Assembly (NCBI RefSeq): GCF_019097595.1
Contig: NC_080712.1
Coordinates: 24,447,146-24,511,145, forward strand
From: Hemibagrus wyckioides
Lineage: Eukaryota; Chordata; Actinopteri; Siluriformes; Bagridae
Length of the DNA stretch: 64,000 nucleotides
Direction: 5' to 3'
Both the position numbers and the translations under genes were made by a program. Below, piece by piece: positions 12,501 to 24,000 of this stretch. The notes beneath the pieces are model-generated. The model had not been told where the DNA came from. It saw nothing but the letters and a program-made list of their open reading frames with translations, and searched no databases. Within the stretch, counting starts at the first letter, position 1; each line of letters opens with the position of its first letter.

Positions 12501-13609
12501 AAGATCAGGTTTTATGTCAAGTTGCCAGGTGTTCCTGTTTGGCACTGTTAGGTCCAGGTCTTCTGAGCATGCAGCAAATTCATATTTCTTATGGATTTCA
12601 GAACCATCGTTAAGGGCTTTAGCCTTTTGTTCCATGGCTATAATGGCTCTTTTACGTGCAATACTTTCACTCAGTTCTTCTAACTGTCTCTTTTTCCTTG
12701 CTAATTCCTGATCTTCAATCTCCGATCTAGAACTCTGTTTAAACCATGCAGGGACTGAGCCAGCAGACATGTATATACTGGAAGTGCTAGTTTGTGGGTA
12801 TCCCATTGACTCTTCGGGACGGTCACCTCTTTCCCTTTCCTTTGGAAAAAAAGAAACAACCATAAGACAGTGTAAAGTACCATTTTAAAAATAACTACAG
12901 AAAAGAACAGACCTGATGTTGGGAACTGGTGAGAGATTCAGAGTGCTTCTTTAAAATGGATCTAACTGGCTTCACGTCAGGGGTCCAGGAGTTTTCCAGA
13001 TAGGTTTTATGCTGATAATCAAATGTAGCAATCCCATGTTGGCTATCCATTTCAAGTGCCTCTTTAAACTGACTTTTGGTGCTTTGTTCCAATGCCATTA
13101 TCGCTTTTTTACGTGCTATTAACTCATTGAGCTCTAATAACTCTTTCCTTTTCTTTTCTAATTCATTATTTACAGCCTCAGCGGATGGCGAGTTGGCAGC
13201 ATGTTTTGATGTGTTGTTTTGGCCATCAGGGCTTCTGCTTCGTCTCTTGCTGCTGCTTTCTTTATTGTCGATCCGTCTTCTGTGATGCTCATCCATGTAT
13301 TCTGGGCTGCGACTTCTCTTTTTTCCACTCCGACTGCTCCTTTCCCTGCTTCTACTGCGGCTACGGCTGTGACTATTACTATGCCTGTATCTGTGAGAGC
13401 GATCGCTACTACGACTGCGGCTCCGTCTTCGGTAACTCCTGTCACGACTGGAGCTCCTGCGCTTGCCATAGTAGCTGCTACTCTTATCCTGACTGCGGCT
13501 ATTGCTTCGACTGTTTTCTCGGCTTCCGCTACGCTCTCTACTACTCTTTTTAGGGTTTTGCTGTTTGTCTTTAATGTCCTGCTTCTGAGCTTTTTCCCTG
13601 CCTGGGTAC
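9517..13609 (-). CDS. Second ZNF318-like protein (gene B), 5' end not found
   Basis: Four exons with GT-AG borders and consistent phase: 12913-13609, 12444-12839, 9806-11872 and 9517-9610 (or 9607, an alternative CAG acceptor). The first is RS-rich, then has coiled-coil-like NNELEKKRKELLELNELIAR and VRSILKKH. The second repeats that layout with KKRQLEELSESIARKRA and KKSILKKR. The large third exon (689 codons) has NRFLYGE, DLLQTIGLNLDTTDISKLAD and a Pro/Tyr/Gln-rich tail. The fourth encodes LEQFNQRMRLKKEQQ. The ILKK motifs and FLYG motif tie it to ZNF318 and to gene A next door. The 13609 exon begins with the last base of a split codon, so at least one 5' exon is missing from this model. The mRNA may continue into the SGNH exon at 4547-5166. 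Nuclear location and RNA-related function are inference. Confidence 0.8.
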
Positions 13610-15639
13610 CTAAAGCAAAAAACAAATGAAAGGCACCGTTCAGTTTCCTACAGAGGCTTTTATTTGAAACAGATTTAAACCCATATTTAAATTAAAATCA
13701 GCATGAGAAAGAAATACACATAAATGTAAGACCAAAGACATTCAAACCCGCTTTTTTACACACAAAGCATTACCATACATTCCTATGTTAATTCACTTAG
13801 GGGATCTAATTTCCTATATAAAATTTTTAGCAAGTCAAATGTTTAAAAATACTTTGTTAGTATTTGGTGGCATTGCTCATCATTTCCATAAATCAATGTT
13901 TTGGCTAGCCTTCCACAAACTGCTCGCAATACTTATTGTAACTCGGTCATCCACGTGGGCCTGTTTTGTCAGACACACCTTTTCAGTTTTTCTACACAAT
14001 ACAGGTCGGGGCTTTGTCATGGCTACTACAATATTTTGTTGTCTTTAAGCCATCAAACTTTGGTGGCAAGTTCTTTCTGGCTGATATCGAAGGTATGTAA
14101 ACTGTGCCAGTCAATTTTCCCAGCAAATCACTACCAAAACATAACATATGAAACAAAATAAAAGCCTTGAACTTCCTTTCCTCTGTACATAGCACTAATC
14201 ATTATGGCCAAATAGTTTCATCTGACCAGAGAACATTACTCCAAAGAATGGTGATCACCTACAAAATGTTTTGGAGAACAGGATACCTCCTTGTGATAGT
14301 CTTTGAAGCTATGGCATAACAGCTGAGCAACAGTCTTTTAGGCCATGGCAAACTAGCCAAGCTTAATGGTGGATGTACATACTTTGGTACCTGATGCCTC
14401 CAACTCCTTCAAAATTTCCTTTGTTGTTAACTTGGGGTTAAGTTGAATTTTTCAAGTTTGTTTAATCCAGGTATTTGTTCCCCTTTCTTGCTCCTGGAGT
14501 ATGTAATTTTTTAGTACATGCAATTTTTCTGCTATAGTGAAATCTGTCTCGAATCTTTAGCTGCCTGATGTGAAGAAAGTACACTGTATTCCCTGACAGT
14601 ATAAACTCTTTAAAAATAAGTTAATTGTACTTAAAATTGTTTAACAGTTCATTCATCTCAAAACTTTTAAGTGTTTTGACCTCCAATAACTCAAATAAAA
14701 TAGTTGAAGTCATTCAACTCAAAAATTTTAATTATAACTTCGAAATGATGTAATCTCATTACCAGACTTGTTATTATTATTATTAAAAACAGAGAATAAT
14801 TGTCTTTAATCCACGGGTTGCATTATGGCATTCTATTTAATAAAATAATGCGAAGAAGAAGGGTCTTGAATTGCAAATGCAATTTATTTAAATTTAAAAC
14901 ATATAGGTAAAAAATCTCTATAGTACTATAGAAAGAGAGAAACATTTAGACTATCTTGCCGTGTCAGATTATTTATTGTTTTACATAAAGTACTATAATT
15001 AACAGCGGATTTACATTTGAAAACGTGCACGCGTATTTGAATTTGGAAACCCGCCATTTTTTAACGGTCGGTCCTGCAGGAGTCATTGCCTCAACACGCT
15101 TCTCTGGAAATAATATTGGCCATCGTTTCCATGGTTGCTGCGGGTGGTTTAGCAGTTATAATCTGGTAATTACTTTACAAAACATTCTTACTAATAGACC
15201 TAGATTATTTGTATTATCAGGAACAGTTTACATGTTGTAATGTTATTTTTGTTAGCTGTGTATTATGGGTGAACTAAATTTAACCATGATTTAGGGGTAG
15301 ACTTGTTATATTTGCTGACATTGTGGCCCTGTTGGTTATCGCGGTTACTTGTCTTGAAGCTTTTCAGTTCCAGGAAAAAAGGTCAATGATTTTGTTCACT
15401 CCTACTTTTACCGGTTTGGAATTAAATTAGTTGTAATCATGCCAAATGTACCTCGTTTTTGTATATCTTTGACGTTATATTAATTTATGTTCGGGTTGTA
15501 AGGCCAGAGCATACTGAGTAAAATTAAAATTTGTCGGTGAATATATATTGCTAACGACCAAAAGCAAATTATAAAACTTCTGAGGTTGGCATAACTTATT
15601 GTGTTCTTGTCTCTGGTCATTTTCATGATTTGGATTTGA
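13610..15639. other. Intergenic or 5' intron DNA with Tc1 remnant
   Basis: It should contain the unseen first exon of gene B and the promoter of the plus-strand gene starting at 15640, but neither could be placed. A Tc1-like remnant covers about 13850-14570 and an AT-rich repeat follows at 14581-14770. Near 15020-15135 the sequence is less AT-rich and has several CpGs, a possible bidirectional promoter. Confidence 0.4.
13850..14570 (-). mobile_element. Degenerate Tc1-like transposon, antisense
   Basis: On the plus strand it reads as the complement of a fish Tc1 transposase gene: GCCTTCCACAAACTGCTCGC, GGTCGGGGCTTTGTCATGGC, TTAAGCCATCAAACTTTGG and ATTATGGCCAAATAGTTTCA followed by ACCAGAGAACATTACTCC. 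Frames are broken throughout. Confidence 0.75.
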
Positions 15640-17699
15640 ATGATGGATTGGAAATGCAAGTTATGTGATTACTCGTCACTTACCCGAGCACAGTTACTTA
15701 GGCATTGTGGCTTCCAACATAGCCATTTTTCAAAGCTTAGCCCTTTACCTTATCTCTATGACTCATGCATTTGCACATTTGTTTCATTCAGTGCACTGAA
15801 AATTCATGTATCACGATTTCATAATGAGAAGGAAAAGATGCATGCATGTCCAGGAGTCCAGCTGGTGTACAAATGTCCTTTATGTGGGTGCAAGCAACCT
15901 TTTTCAGAGAAAACTCTCTTCGGCCATTTAAGAGGGCATTTGAAAACTCATGAAATGGTGATATGCCCATATAAGAATTGTTTTGTCTCTATGCTTGCTT
16001 GCAGATTTCTGCAGAATTTCATAGAATAACGAATATCAACTTGAAGAACAGGTTCTATGCAGAGCTGGACAAACATACTCCTCGACTCATGGCTGTCTAC
16101 AGGCAGAAGGCTGCCCGCACTGGCAAGATAGCAGAAGCATTGAGAAGCATATTTAATGCCTATGATCTTCTGGTAAATTTAAATTTGTTAATTACAATCA
16201 TAGTATGTTAATTGGTTAATGGTCACAAGTTTCACTTCATAAGGAAACACTGCAAGCTTTGAATTCTGTCACTTTAAATGTATTTCCCATTGTCACCTGT
16301 CCTTTATCACTATTTTTTCTCTGTTCTTTTGCACCTCTAATACTTATTTTACAGGAGCACTTTGATATCAATAACAGACGCACAGCTGCACTTCGAGCTC
16401 TCCCTGTTTACTTGCGTGAAGATGACTCTGTCTTTTTCAAGACGTGGAATGTAGGTTTTATATATCTCATATGACTTATAAAATTATTTATCTGCTAATG
16501 TTCATGAAGTTCCCTCATGTTTTTTTAGACTGAAGAGATGGAAGAGCCAGACATTGCAGATTCAGCTGTAGCTCTTCTAAGCATGGTGAATGGAGACTCA
16601 AGGTCCACTGTTCAGTTTGACCCTGCTGGGATCGCTATTGTGCTGGAAGGTGACATTATTCTGAGGGACATTTCCAGGATGTCTGATGCTTTTCTTTTGA
16701 TATTTGGCATGATATATGCATTACATCTGGATTATCCAAAAGAGCTGACTCACACCTTCAACTTCATTCAAAAAGTGTTACTGGGCTTAGATGACTCAAA
16801 GCCAATAGCACCCCGATTGCTAAGCCTTAAAAATGATCTACTGATAAAGGAGTAAGAGATGTGAATGTACGATCCCTGTATACTTCATTTTCTTTCTTTC
16901 TTTTTCTTTTTTCCAGTTGTGACTAATATGGTAATGTTCTGTTTAAATATTTGAAGATTTGAAATATAGAAGTTTTGAAATATTCCATGACACAGGAAAA
17001 AAAACTGAGTAAGAGATTTTTACTCATCGATTATTATTTCACTTGTTTTGACTAATACAGTTACGGTATATTGTAACTGAGCTCAGGTTTTCAAAGTTTT
17101 CAGAAAACAGATTTTTTTGTGTTCATGTGTATTTATTTTTGTTTAAGGGCAGAAAACTATTCTGTTGTATATTTCCAGAATTTCTACATATTGTGTCACT
17201 TTATTTATTTATTTATTTTTCAAAAGCTAATGACAAGATGTTAATTCATGAAGATTGAATGCTCCTTTTGATTGAAATATTGAATTCCTATTGCAAAGTA
17301 AAACATTTGCTTCTGCATATGGAGTTGAAAAGTCTCTTCATTTCTAATGTTTAAGAATGAGATTTTGTCATTGAATGTAAATTTTGAGGTAATATTTAAG
17401 TTTTTTTTTACTTTTAATTAATGAAAATTTTATTTTTAGGGAATTAAAAACTAAGTATTGAATACTTAAAAATATATAACAAACATGTAATATCTTTAAT
17501 TTTCGATAAATTTAATTAATTGAGCTTATTTATTATGAACAAAAAAAGTTTATTCAAATAAATAATTTTGAGTTAATCTGTTCTTATGTATTAAGTGTAC
17601 TTAATTTAAAACAATTAAGCTTATCTACTTATAAAAAATTGAGGAAACTTATTACCTCAAAACTTTTGAGTTATCTTAACTTGCCGGGGTTTGCAGTGT
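14581..17699. repeat. Related AT-rich repeats flanking the SAMD3-like gene
   Basis: At 14581-14600 the sequence reads ACACTGTATTCCCTGACAGT. The complement of 17679-17699 begins ACACTGCAAACCCCGGCAAG. Inside both ends are similar AT-rich stretches with CTCAAAACTTTTAAGT (about 14658) and CTCAAAACTTTTGAGT (about 17657). They look like two copies, or two ends, of one fish DNA element. Whether the pair encloses the gene as one unit is unproven. Confidence 0.35.
15640..16855 (+). CDS. C2H2 zinc-finger / SAMD3-like family protein, probably defective
   Basis: It starts MMDWKCKLCDYSSLTRAQLL and carries C2H2-like fingers up to about 15990 (CKLC...HCGFQH, CICTF...HVSRFH, CPLCGC...HLRGHLKTH, then CPYKNC). 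The downstream coding blocks are 16005-16172 (ends NAYDLL), 16355-16450 and 16529-16855, phase 0 throughout, with clean borders (CTG|gtaaat, ttacag|GAG, AAT|gtaggt, tttag|ACT). The last block has the hallmarks of a large fish family often named SAMD3-like: DIAIVLEG-type (here GIAIVLEGDII), RMSDAFLLIFGMIYALHLDYP, and the end LLSLKNDLLIKE. The fourth finger breaks off at CPYKNC and a pyrimidine tract plus acceptor follows at once. The only phase-compatible donor (ATG|gtgata, 15957) would leave a 47-base intron. A deletion joining a finger exon to the next acceptor explains this best, so the locus may be a pseudogene. Confidence 0.65.
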
Positions 17700-18044
17700 A
17701 AAGGAAAACCTTTCAAATAAATTTGGCTCAACCACCTCAACATTTGGTTTGTTCTGTGTACTGACATGCTTTTCCAATCACATGTTAGAGTTAACTCTGA
17801 TTATGCGAGTTAACATTCTTATCTAGAAAACAGTCTGGCCTTTCTTCTCTGATCTCACTTAACAATAATTTTAATTTTCATCTCTACCCACAATAACTAG
17901 CTGCTCACTAGATGTTTGAAGATATTGCAGCTTGAAGATTCACTGGATTTCATTCTTAAATATTTTGACCATTTAGTTTTTATTTTCATTTATTATAGCC
18001 AAGTTGGGAAAAAAAAAAAAACTTGTAGTTTACAACTCATGTAC
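16856..18044. other. Convergent 3' spacer
   Basis: Very AT-rich. It separates the 3' ends of the plus-strand SAMD3-like gene and the minus-strand csde1-like gene. A minus-strand AATAAA lies near 17983, a suitable poly(A) signal for the csde1-like transcript ending at 18045. No exon was seen. Confidence 0.5.
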
Positions 18045-21000
18045 TCACTCTGCAGCCAGAGAATAATCTTTGCCCTCTGTGGTATTGTTGCTGTTCTTGA
18101 TGTGCTCTTTTGGGTCTTTCAGCAATTTGATTGTCATTTTCTTCTGCAAATAATCAAACAAAATGTTTTATTAATCATTCCAACACACACCGAAAGACAC
18201 ACTGACACATATAGTCCTTTAAAAAGTATACATCACCTTCTCTTTCTTTTCTTCTATTTTTGGCACAGTTGTGAAGACACTCTCGGTCAGCCTTCTGATT
18301 CTTATAGCTTGTTTACCTTCTTCAGCCCCCTTTAAGGAAAAAAAAAAAACACCATGCATTTATTATGTTAAATAAAGGTCAGTATATAGATGATTAAGAA
18401 TTGGACGATTAAAATACCTCAGTATATTTGGGCAGCATAGGAAGGGCAAAAATATAACTGCCATCCGATATTACAGCATTCAGAAAGAGCTCTTACCACT
18501 GCTAGTGTAAACTCAACTTTCTCTGACAAAGTGAGCTTGGAGTCATCCATGACCTCGGAGAATTCAAAAAACAGTTGCGGGTCCAGAGGACCCTTGATGA
18601 AGCCAGAATTATCATTCAATTTTACAACAATGCCCTGGTGAGGAAAAAAAACATGCTATGATATAAATGTAAAAAAAAAACAAACAAATATAAAATTTAT
18701 TTTAAATTTCATAATCACCAATTTCCACTCCATAATCTAGGTCTAGAGGGTTGGGGCTAAAGCATGCTTCCTCTAAGCCATGTTAAGCTTGACATCACAT
18801 CCCTTCAACCTACTGCTTATGTAACATCATTAGGCAGCTGATTTTTTGTTCACCAGACAGAAACGCCTGACTGGCCAGCATCACATTAACCACAGTTAAA
18901 AAAAGAAAAAGCCATACATTTTTCCTGATATGGTGCTTGTACTTAATATTACATAAATGTAAAATTCCTGGTCCATTAACAAGACTCAAAAGAACATTAA
19001 ATTCTCTCTCTAGAGAAGAAGAAATTACTTTTTCTGCTGGCAAGGATTTAAGGTTCTGTCTAGAACATTTGGAAGAGGCTGTAACACCTTAAAAGCCTCC
19101 AAACAAAAATGACTCACTATCTTTCGTTGCTCTGTGGATTCTTGTTGAAATGTTTCTGGCTGAATCTCAATGTTGACAGCATGCTCCTCCTTGGTCTGCT
19201 GTTTGGTGGCAATGTTGAACTGGACTTTGTCACCAACCATCATAGTGGCCTGTGAGACCACATCGCCTGAACCAAATGGTAAACTCTTCTGTGCACCAGC
19301 CACAGTGGTGATCACAAGTCCCTGTGGCAGCTGTTGCCCCATCTACCCAGAAGAAAAAAAAGATCTTATAAACACTTTTGAAACACTTTGCAGAGAACTC
19401 CTCCAGAATCTGGTAGAAACTAAGCCCAGGCCAATACTGGTATACCTAATAAACTGGCAGCAGTGACCAAACCAAACTCTACTGGGCTATAAAGCTTTTG
19501 CACATTTTTAATTGCACTGACTGAAGTATATATGTTGAATTTCTCCAAAAGTATGTGTGATGTGAATTATATTTAAATGTGTTACCTAAAAAGAAATGTC
19601 ACCACATAAATAGGAACTAAATCCAAAATTGCCAGTACATCTAGAATACATTACCTTCTTTATACAACTTTTGGGGATGATTTTGGAAACTGTTCCTTCA
19701 TATTTCTCACTGCTTATTTCTTCAACAGCTTCTTCCGTGGAGATCACTGGTTTCCACTACACAGAGAAGTATCACATAATATAGCTAAACACTTCAGCTA
19801 AAGACAATAGGTTTCTAATCAATACGCTACTTCATCATAAAAACAGATACTGGGTGGGCTAAACACTTAAATACCAGAAAATAACCATGTAATAGTTAAA
19901 TATTATATGAATATTTCAAAAAAACAGTACTTGCCATTGATTTGCATGCAGAGGGGTCAATAACTTTGTCTTTAAACTCCACTGATCCCTCAGGAAGTTT
20001 CTTCAATCTGATTGCCTTCAATACGTCTTTTACCTAGAGAGACCAAACATTTCAAATTCAGAATATAAAAAACAGAAAGAAAGAAACAGGAAATATCAAA
20101 ACCCACATATAAAAGAGTTCCTCTCACTTACAGTTATAACTGTGAACTCCACCTCATCCATGAGTTTTAACTGCTCATCTGACAGATACTCACTGAGGGG
20201 CGCAGTGAGGTTTTCATGTTTCTTTGACATGATACTACAGGTATCATCCTTGATGCTCATTATAACACCCTGTTAATTAAGGAAATTGAAATGCAAGACA
20301 ATCAGGACAATCAATTTGTTTTAATTCAGTGAAAAGTGAGGACTTCTCAGTTCATATATCTGCAACACTTTTATGGTTAGAGGCTTTATTAAGGTTATTA
20401 AAATCATATCTATTACCTTTTCCCGGATTTCCTTGGTGAGCTGAAATGTTTCTGGCATTTGTGGTGTGATATTCGTTGCTCTGCGCACCTTTGTAATGAT
20501 ATCTGTGAGCAGTTGGAATTTCACCCGGTCAAAGAGTAGTAGGGTGGCTTTTGAGTCCATCTTTCCAAAAGGCAGTTTTACAGTTTCAGTAGTAAGAATG
20601 GTTCGGATGCGGCCTGGATGAGCTTCCAACACGTAAGTCTGGAAAACAGAAGACTTTAAGCACTTCAAATACTGAGACTTGTGTAAGTACATCTAAATAT
20701 GCAATAACACTGACATACTAACACATGTTTGAGTTGTCCCAAGCCTGCTTCCCATTACATTAGAGGTCATCACGTTAACCAGACAAACGGTGACTGAATA
20801 GCAAAGTTTACTGAGAGCAACAGAGAGAATTTATACAGAAGAAACATGTAGTGTTTGGTGTTATCTATAGGCAACATTGATAAAAAAAAGAGACGTCAGC
20901 AGAAACAGACGTGATGTTTAAAGCATGTACTGATGCCGAGCCCAAAACAAAGGATATCACGGTCATAGACGAGGTCATAAATAAACGATACAACATAGTC

Positions 21001-24000
21001 AGACCACAGCTGAGTGTGCCAAGATATATAAACAGAAAATGGTACACAACACAATGCAGCTGAATATTTATTATTTATTACACTTCAGAATGCAAGGGAA
21101 GGTAGTCTGAATATGTATGGCTTCACATTTGTTTTTAAACCCAGGTTTACATAGCTTTAAAGCCAGAAAATTTCTACTCACATCAGGAAGCACTGTAGTG
21201 ACCACACCTTCATAGACTGTCTGTTCAATTTCCTCTGTCCCCCGTGGTGCAACCTTCACATCAGTAGCACATTCTTTTCCCTAAAAAACAACAACAGTGC
21301 TTAGAAGGCAGCATAAAACCACATAATGGCAATACATTTTAAATCACTCACCGATTCTTTGACTGCTGTGAAATGCACTTTAACCCCAGGCACCAAATGG
21401 ATATGTTTACCAAAAAAAGCATCAAATGAGAAAGAATATTTTTTCAGATCCTCACGTTCGATGAATCCGTAGCTGTTCTAAATTTCAAAATGACAAAGAA
21501 GAAACTGTAAACAGTAAATACAAAATACATGTCTAAATATCATACCACAAAATATTAGACAAACAGATCAGTTCCTTTGTCATCACAATCCAGAAACATG
21601 GTCCAGTATTCCTGCCATTCCCTCAGATCACTGTTAGAGGATGGGAACTACATCCAATGAGTGGGTGCTGAAGACAATATCGCAAGGATACAAACTGGAG
21701 ATCCATCACAACAGCCTTTTTGTAACACAAGGCCTTTTTAAGATCACATGTTGCTCTCTTCCTACAATTGATAAATTGTAGGTCTGTGCCACACTTAGTT
21801 TCATGTTCCCAATAAGTTAGTGTTCAGCTGCTTTTTAAGTTTAAGCTATGGATGCTTTGGAAGTCTGGTAGCAGGCTAGATCTAAACCCCAAGCATCAAA
21901 GAAAGAAATTATTTTTGTCTGTGCAAGGGGGCACATGGCATTCATAAGAAAAGGAGCTTGGTTGGAGCCATGTGCTATCAAATTAGTTAATTCCACAGGA
22001 GTATCAGGGTGTGTGGCCCCCATGTTCTTTTAGCTGGTAAGTCTACTCACAGAGTTAGTCTAGCCACCTTGCACAGAATCTCCATACATGAGTTCATGAC
22101 TGACCTAAGTAAGCACAACTGATCTGTTGGGGCTGTACAATGGTACACAATTAAAACAGAGCATACTTACAGAGCAATAGACCTCAGACCAGGACCCAAA
22201 AGTGGTAGTCCAGTTCTGGGAAAGGTTTGGTAAGAAGCAGCTATACCCCTTGACCAGTGCCAGGTTAAAACTTTGGTTGTGGTTCTCCATGACAGACCTA
22301 GGCAGCCTCACAGGAATAGATATCTTGGTCTACAACTTGCCTAACCAATGATTCTAAGCATTGCTGATTGTTCCTACACTATGCATGGGCCCAGATTGTG
22401 TCCTAGTGATGGCCTTGGTTCCCACTACTGTTTTCATCATTTAGCAGAACAACCTCTCCAGATCTGCCAAACAAAATTACCAAATTAGGCAGGGTCTGTG
22501 GACTGAACCGCCAACTGTAGTAGTAGATTTAATAGTCTAGCTATGACGTCTCAATTCAAGAGCCATTAGAATGCCCTTGCTCTCTGTTGACAGGCTTGCA
22601 AGTTAACTCTCGGGTAACCTTGGGGTTGAATATGGAAATTCCACCCAAGTTTATATCTCCCAACTTTGTCAGTCAGTCAATAAACCTTGCAGTCTTCAAA
22701 GACTCAAGGTCTCCCAAAGAATGCAAGTATCAAGGTCAATTTTTACATGTTAACATATTTTAAATATTATTTATAGTAATACTTTCTTAATTAATTCTTT
22801 TAAGGGCAACTCAATGTTAATGTTGGCCCAAAATCTTAATTCAATTATCTTAAAAAAAAAACAAAAAACAAAAAAAAACACCTTGCGTGGGAACCTACTG
22901 CAATAAATGTGATGACTCCCAGTGATCGCCCAGGTGGAGGTCTGAAAAATAGTAGAGCTCGAGATTATTTAAAACATTTAAAACAGTAACACCAACTTAA
23001 TTAATTCAATTAGTAAAAATGATCTTACTTGACTGAACTAAAGATGCTCTTCACAACAGATATTTCTTTCTTCGGAGTAGATGTTGCTGTTGTAGTGGTG
23101 GAGGAATTTTTACTCTTTTCATTATTGTCAGGAGCACTGGATTGTTGAGTTGCCTGAGGAGCTTTGTGAGGTGGGCATGGAGCCAGAGGGGAAGCATTGT
23201 GCTTAAAAATAAAATGAAAACATAAAAAGATGCAACAACATAAAAAGCAGTACAAAGTCTTATAACTTGTCACTATTAATAGTCCTGGTACTTTTATAAT
23301 CACAGGTCAGAAAAGTATGGAAATAAAAAGAAAGAAAGTTCACAAAGTGAGATGCAGTGAGGCTTGTGTGATATGTTGACATTATATCAAATGATGTCTA
23401 TAACCAATTGTATATTATATTACATTATACTAGCAGTTCAGCCAACCATTATGCATATAAAGTTCAATATAAAATTCAATATAAAGTTGAAAAATCTATC
23501 ACATACAAAGCAATAATGAGATTGTATATACATACATGGACCTCTAGTGGTCCACAATTAGGGCTCTTTGCTCGATAACCTGGTCCATCCTCAAACTGTG
23601 ATGGCCGGATTCCTGCCCCTGAGGCGAACCTGGGTGGTACATCCCTAAACTCAGGTGGGACAAACCCTTGTGGTCCATCCCTAAACTCAGGAGGGACAAA
23701 CTCTTGTGGTCCAGCCCTAAATTCAGGAGGGACAAATTCTGGTGGTCTATCCCTAAACTCAGGAGGGACAAACCCTTGTGGTCCATCCCTAAACTCAGGA
23801 GGGACAAAGCCTGGTGGTCTATCCCTAAACTCAGGAGGGACAAAGCCTGGTGGTCTATCCCTAAACTCAGGAGGGATAAAGTCTGGTGGTCTATCCCTAA
23901 ACTCAGGAGGGACAAAGCCTGGTGGTCCATCCCTAAACTCAGGAGGGACAAAGCCTGGTGGTCTATCCCTAAACTCAGGCGGGACAAAGCCTGGTGGTCT

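Noticed and set aside
13185..13629. Plus-strand Cys/Tyr/Ser-rich and Ala/Thr-rich ORFs
   Set aside because: Antisense shadows of the RS-rich first visible exon of gene B.
13992..14195. 67-residue minus-strand ORF considered as a missing 5' exon of gene B
   Set aside because: It falls within Tc1-like sequence and has no ZNF318 motif (no ITVGN segment).
15025..15240. Plus-strand ORF MHAYLNLETRHFLTVG
   Set aside because: No recognisable domain, and no phase-compatible link to the zinc-finger exon at 15640. The area is more likely promoter or 5' UTR.
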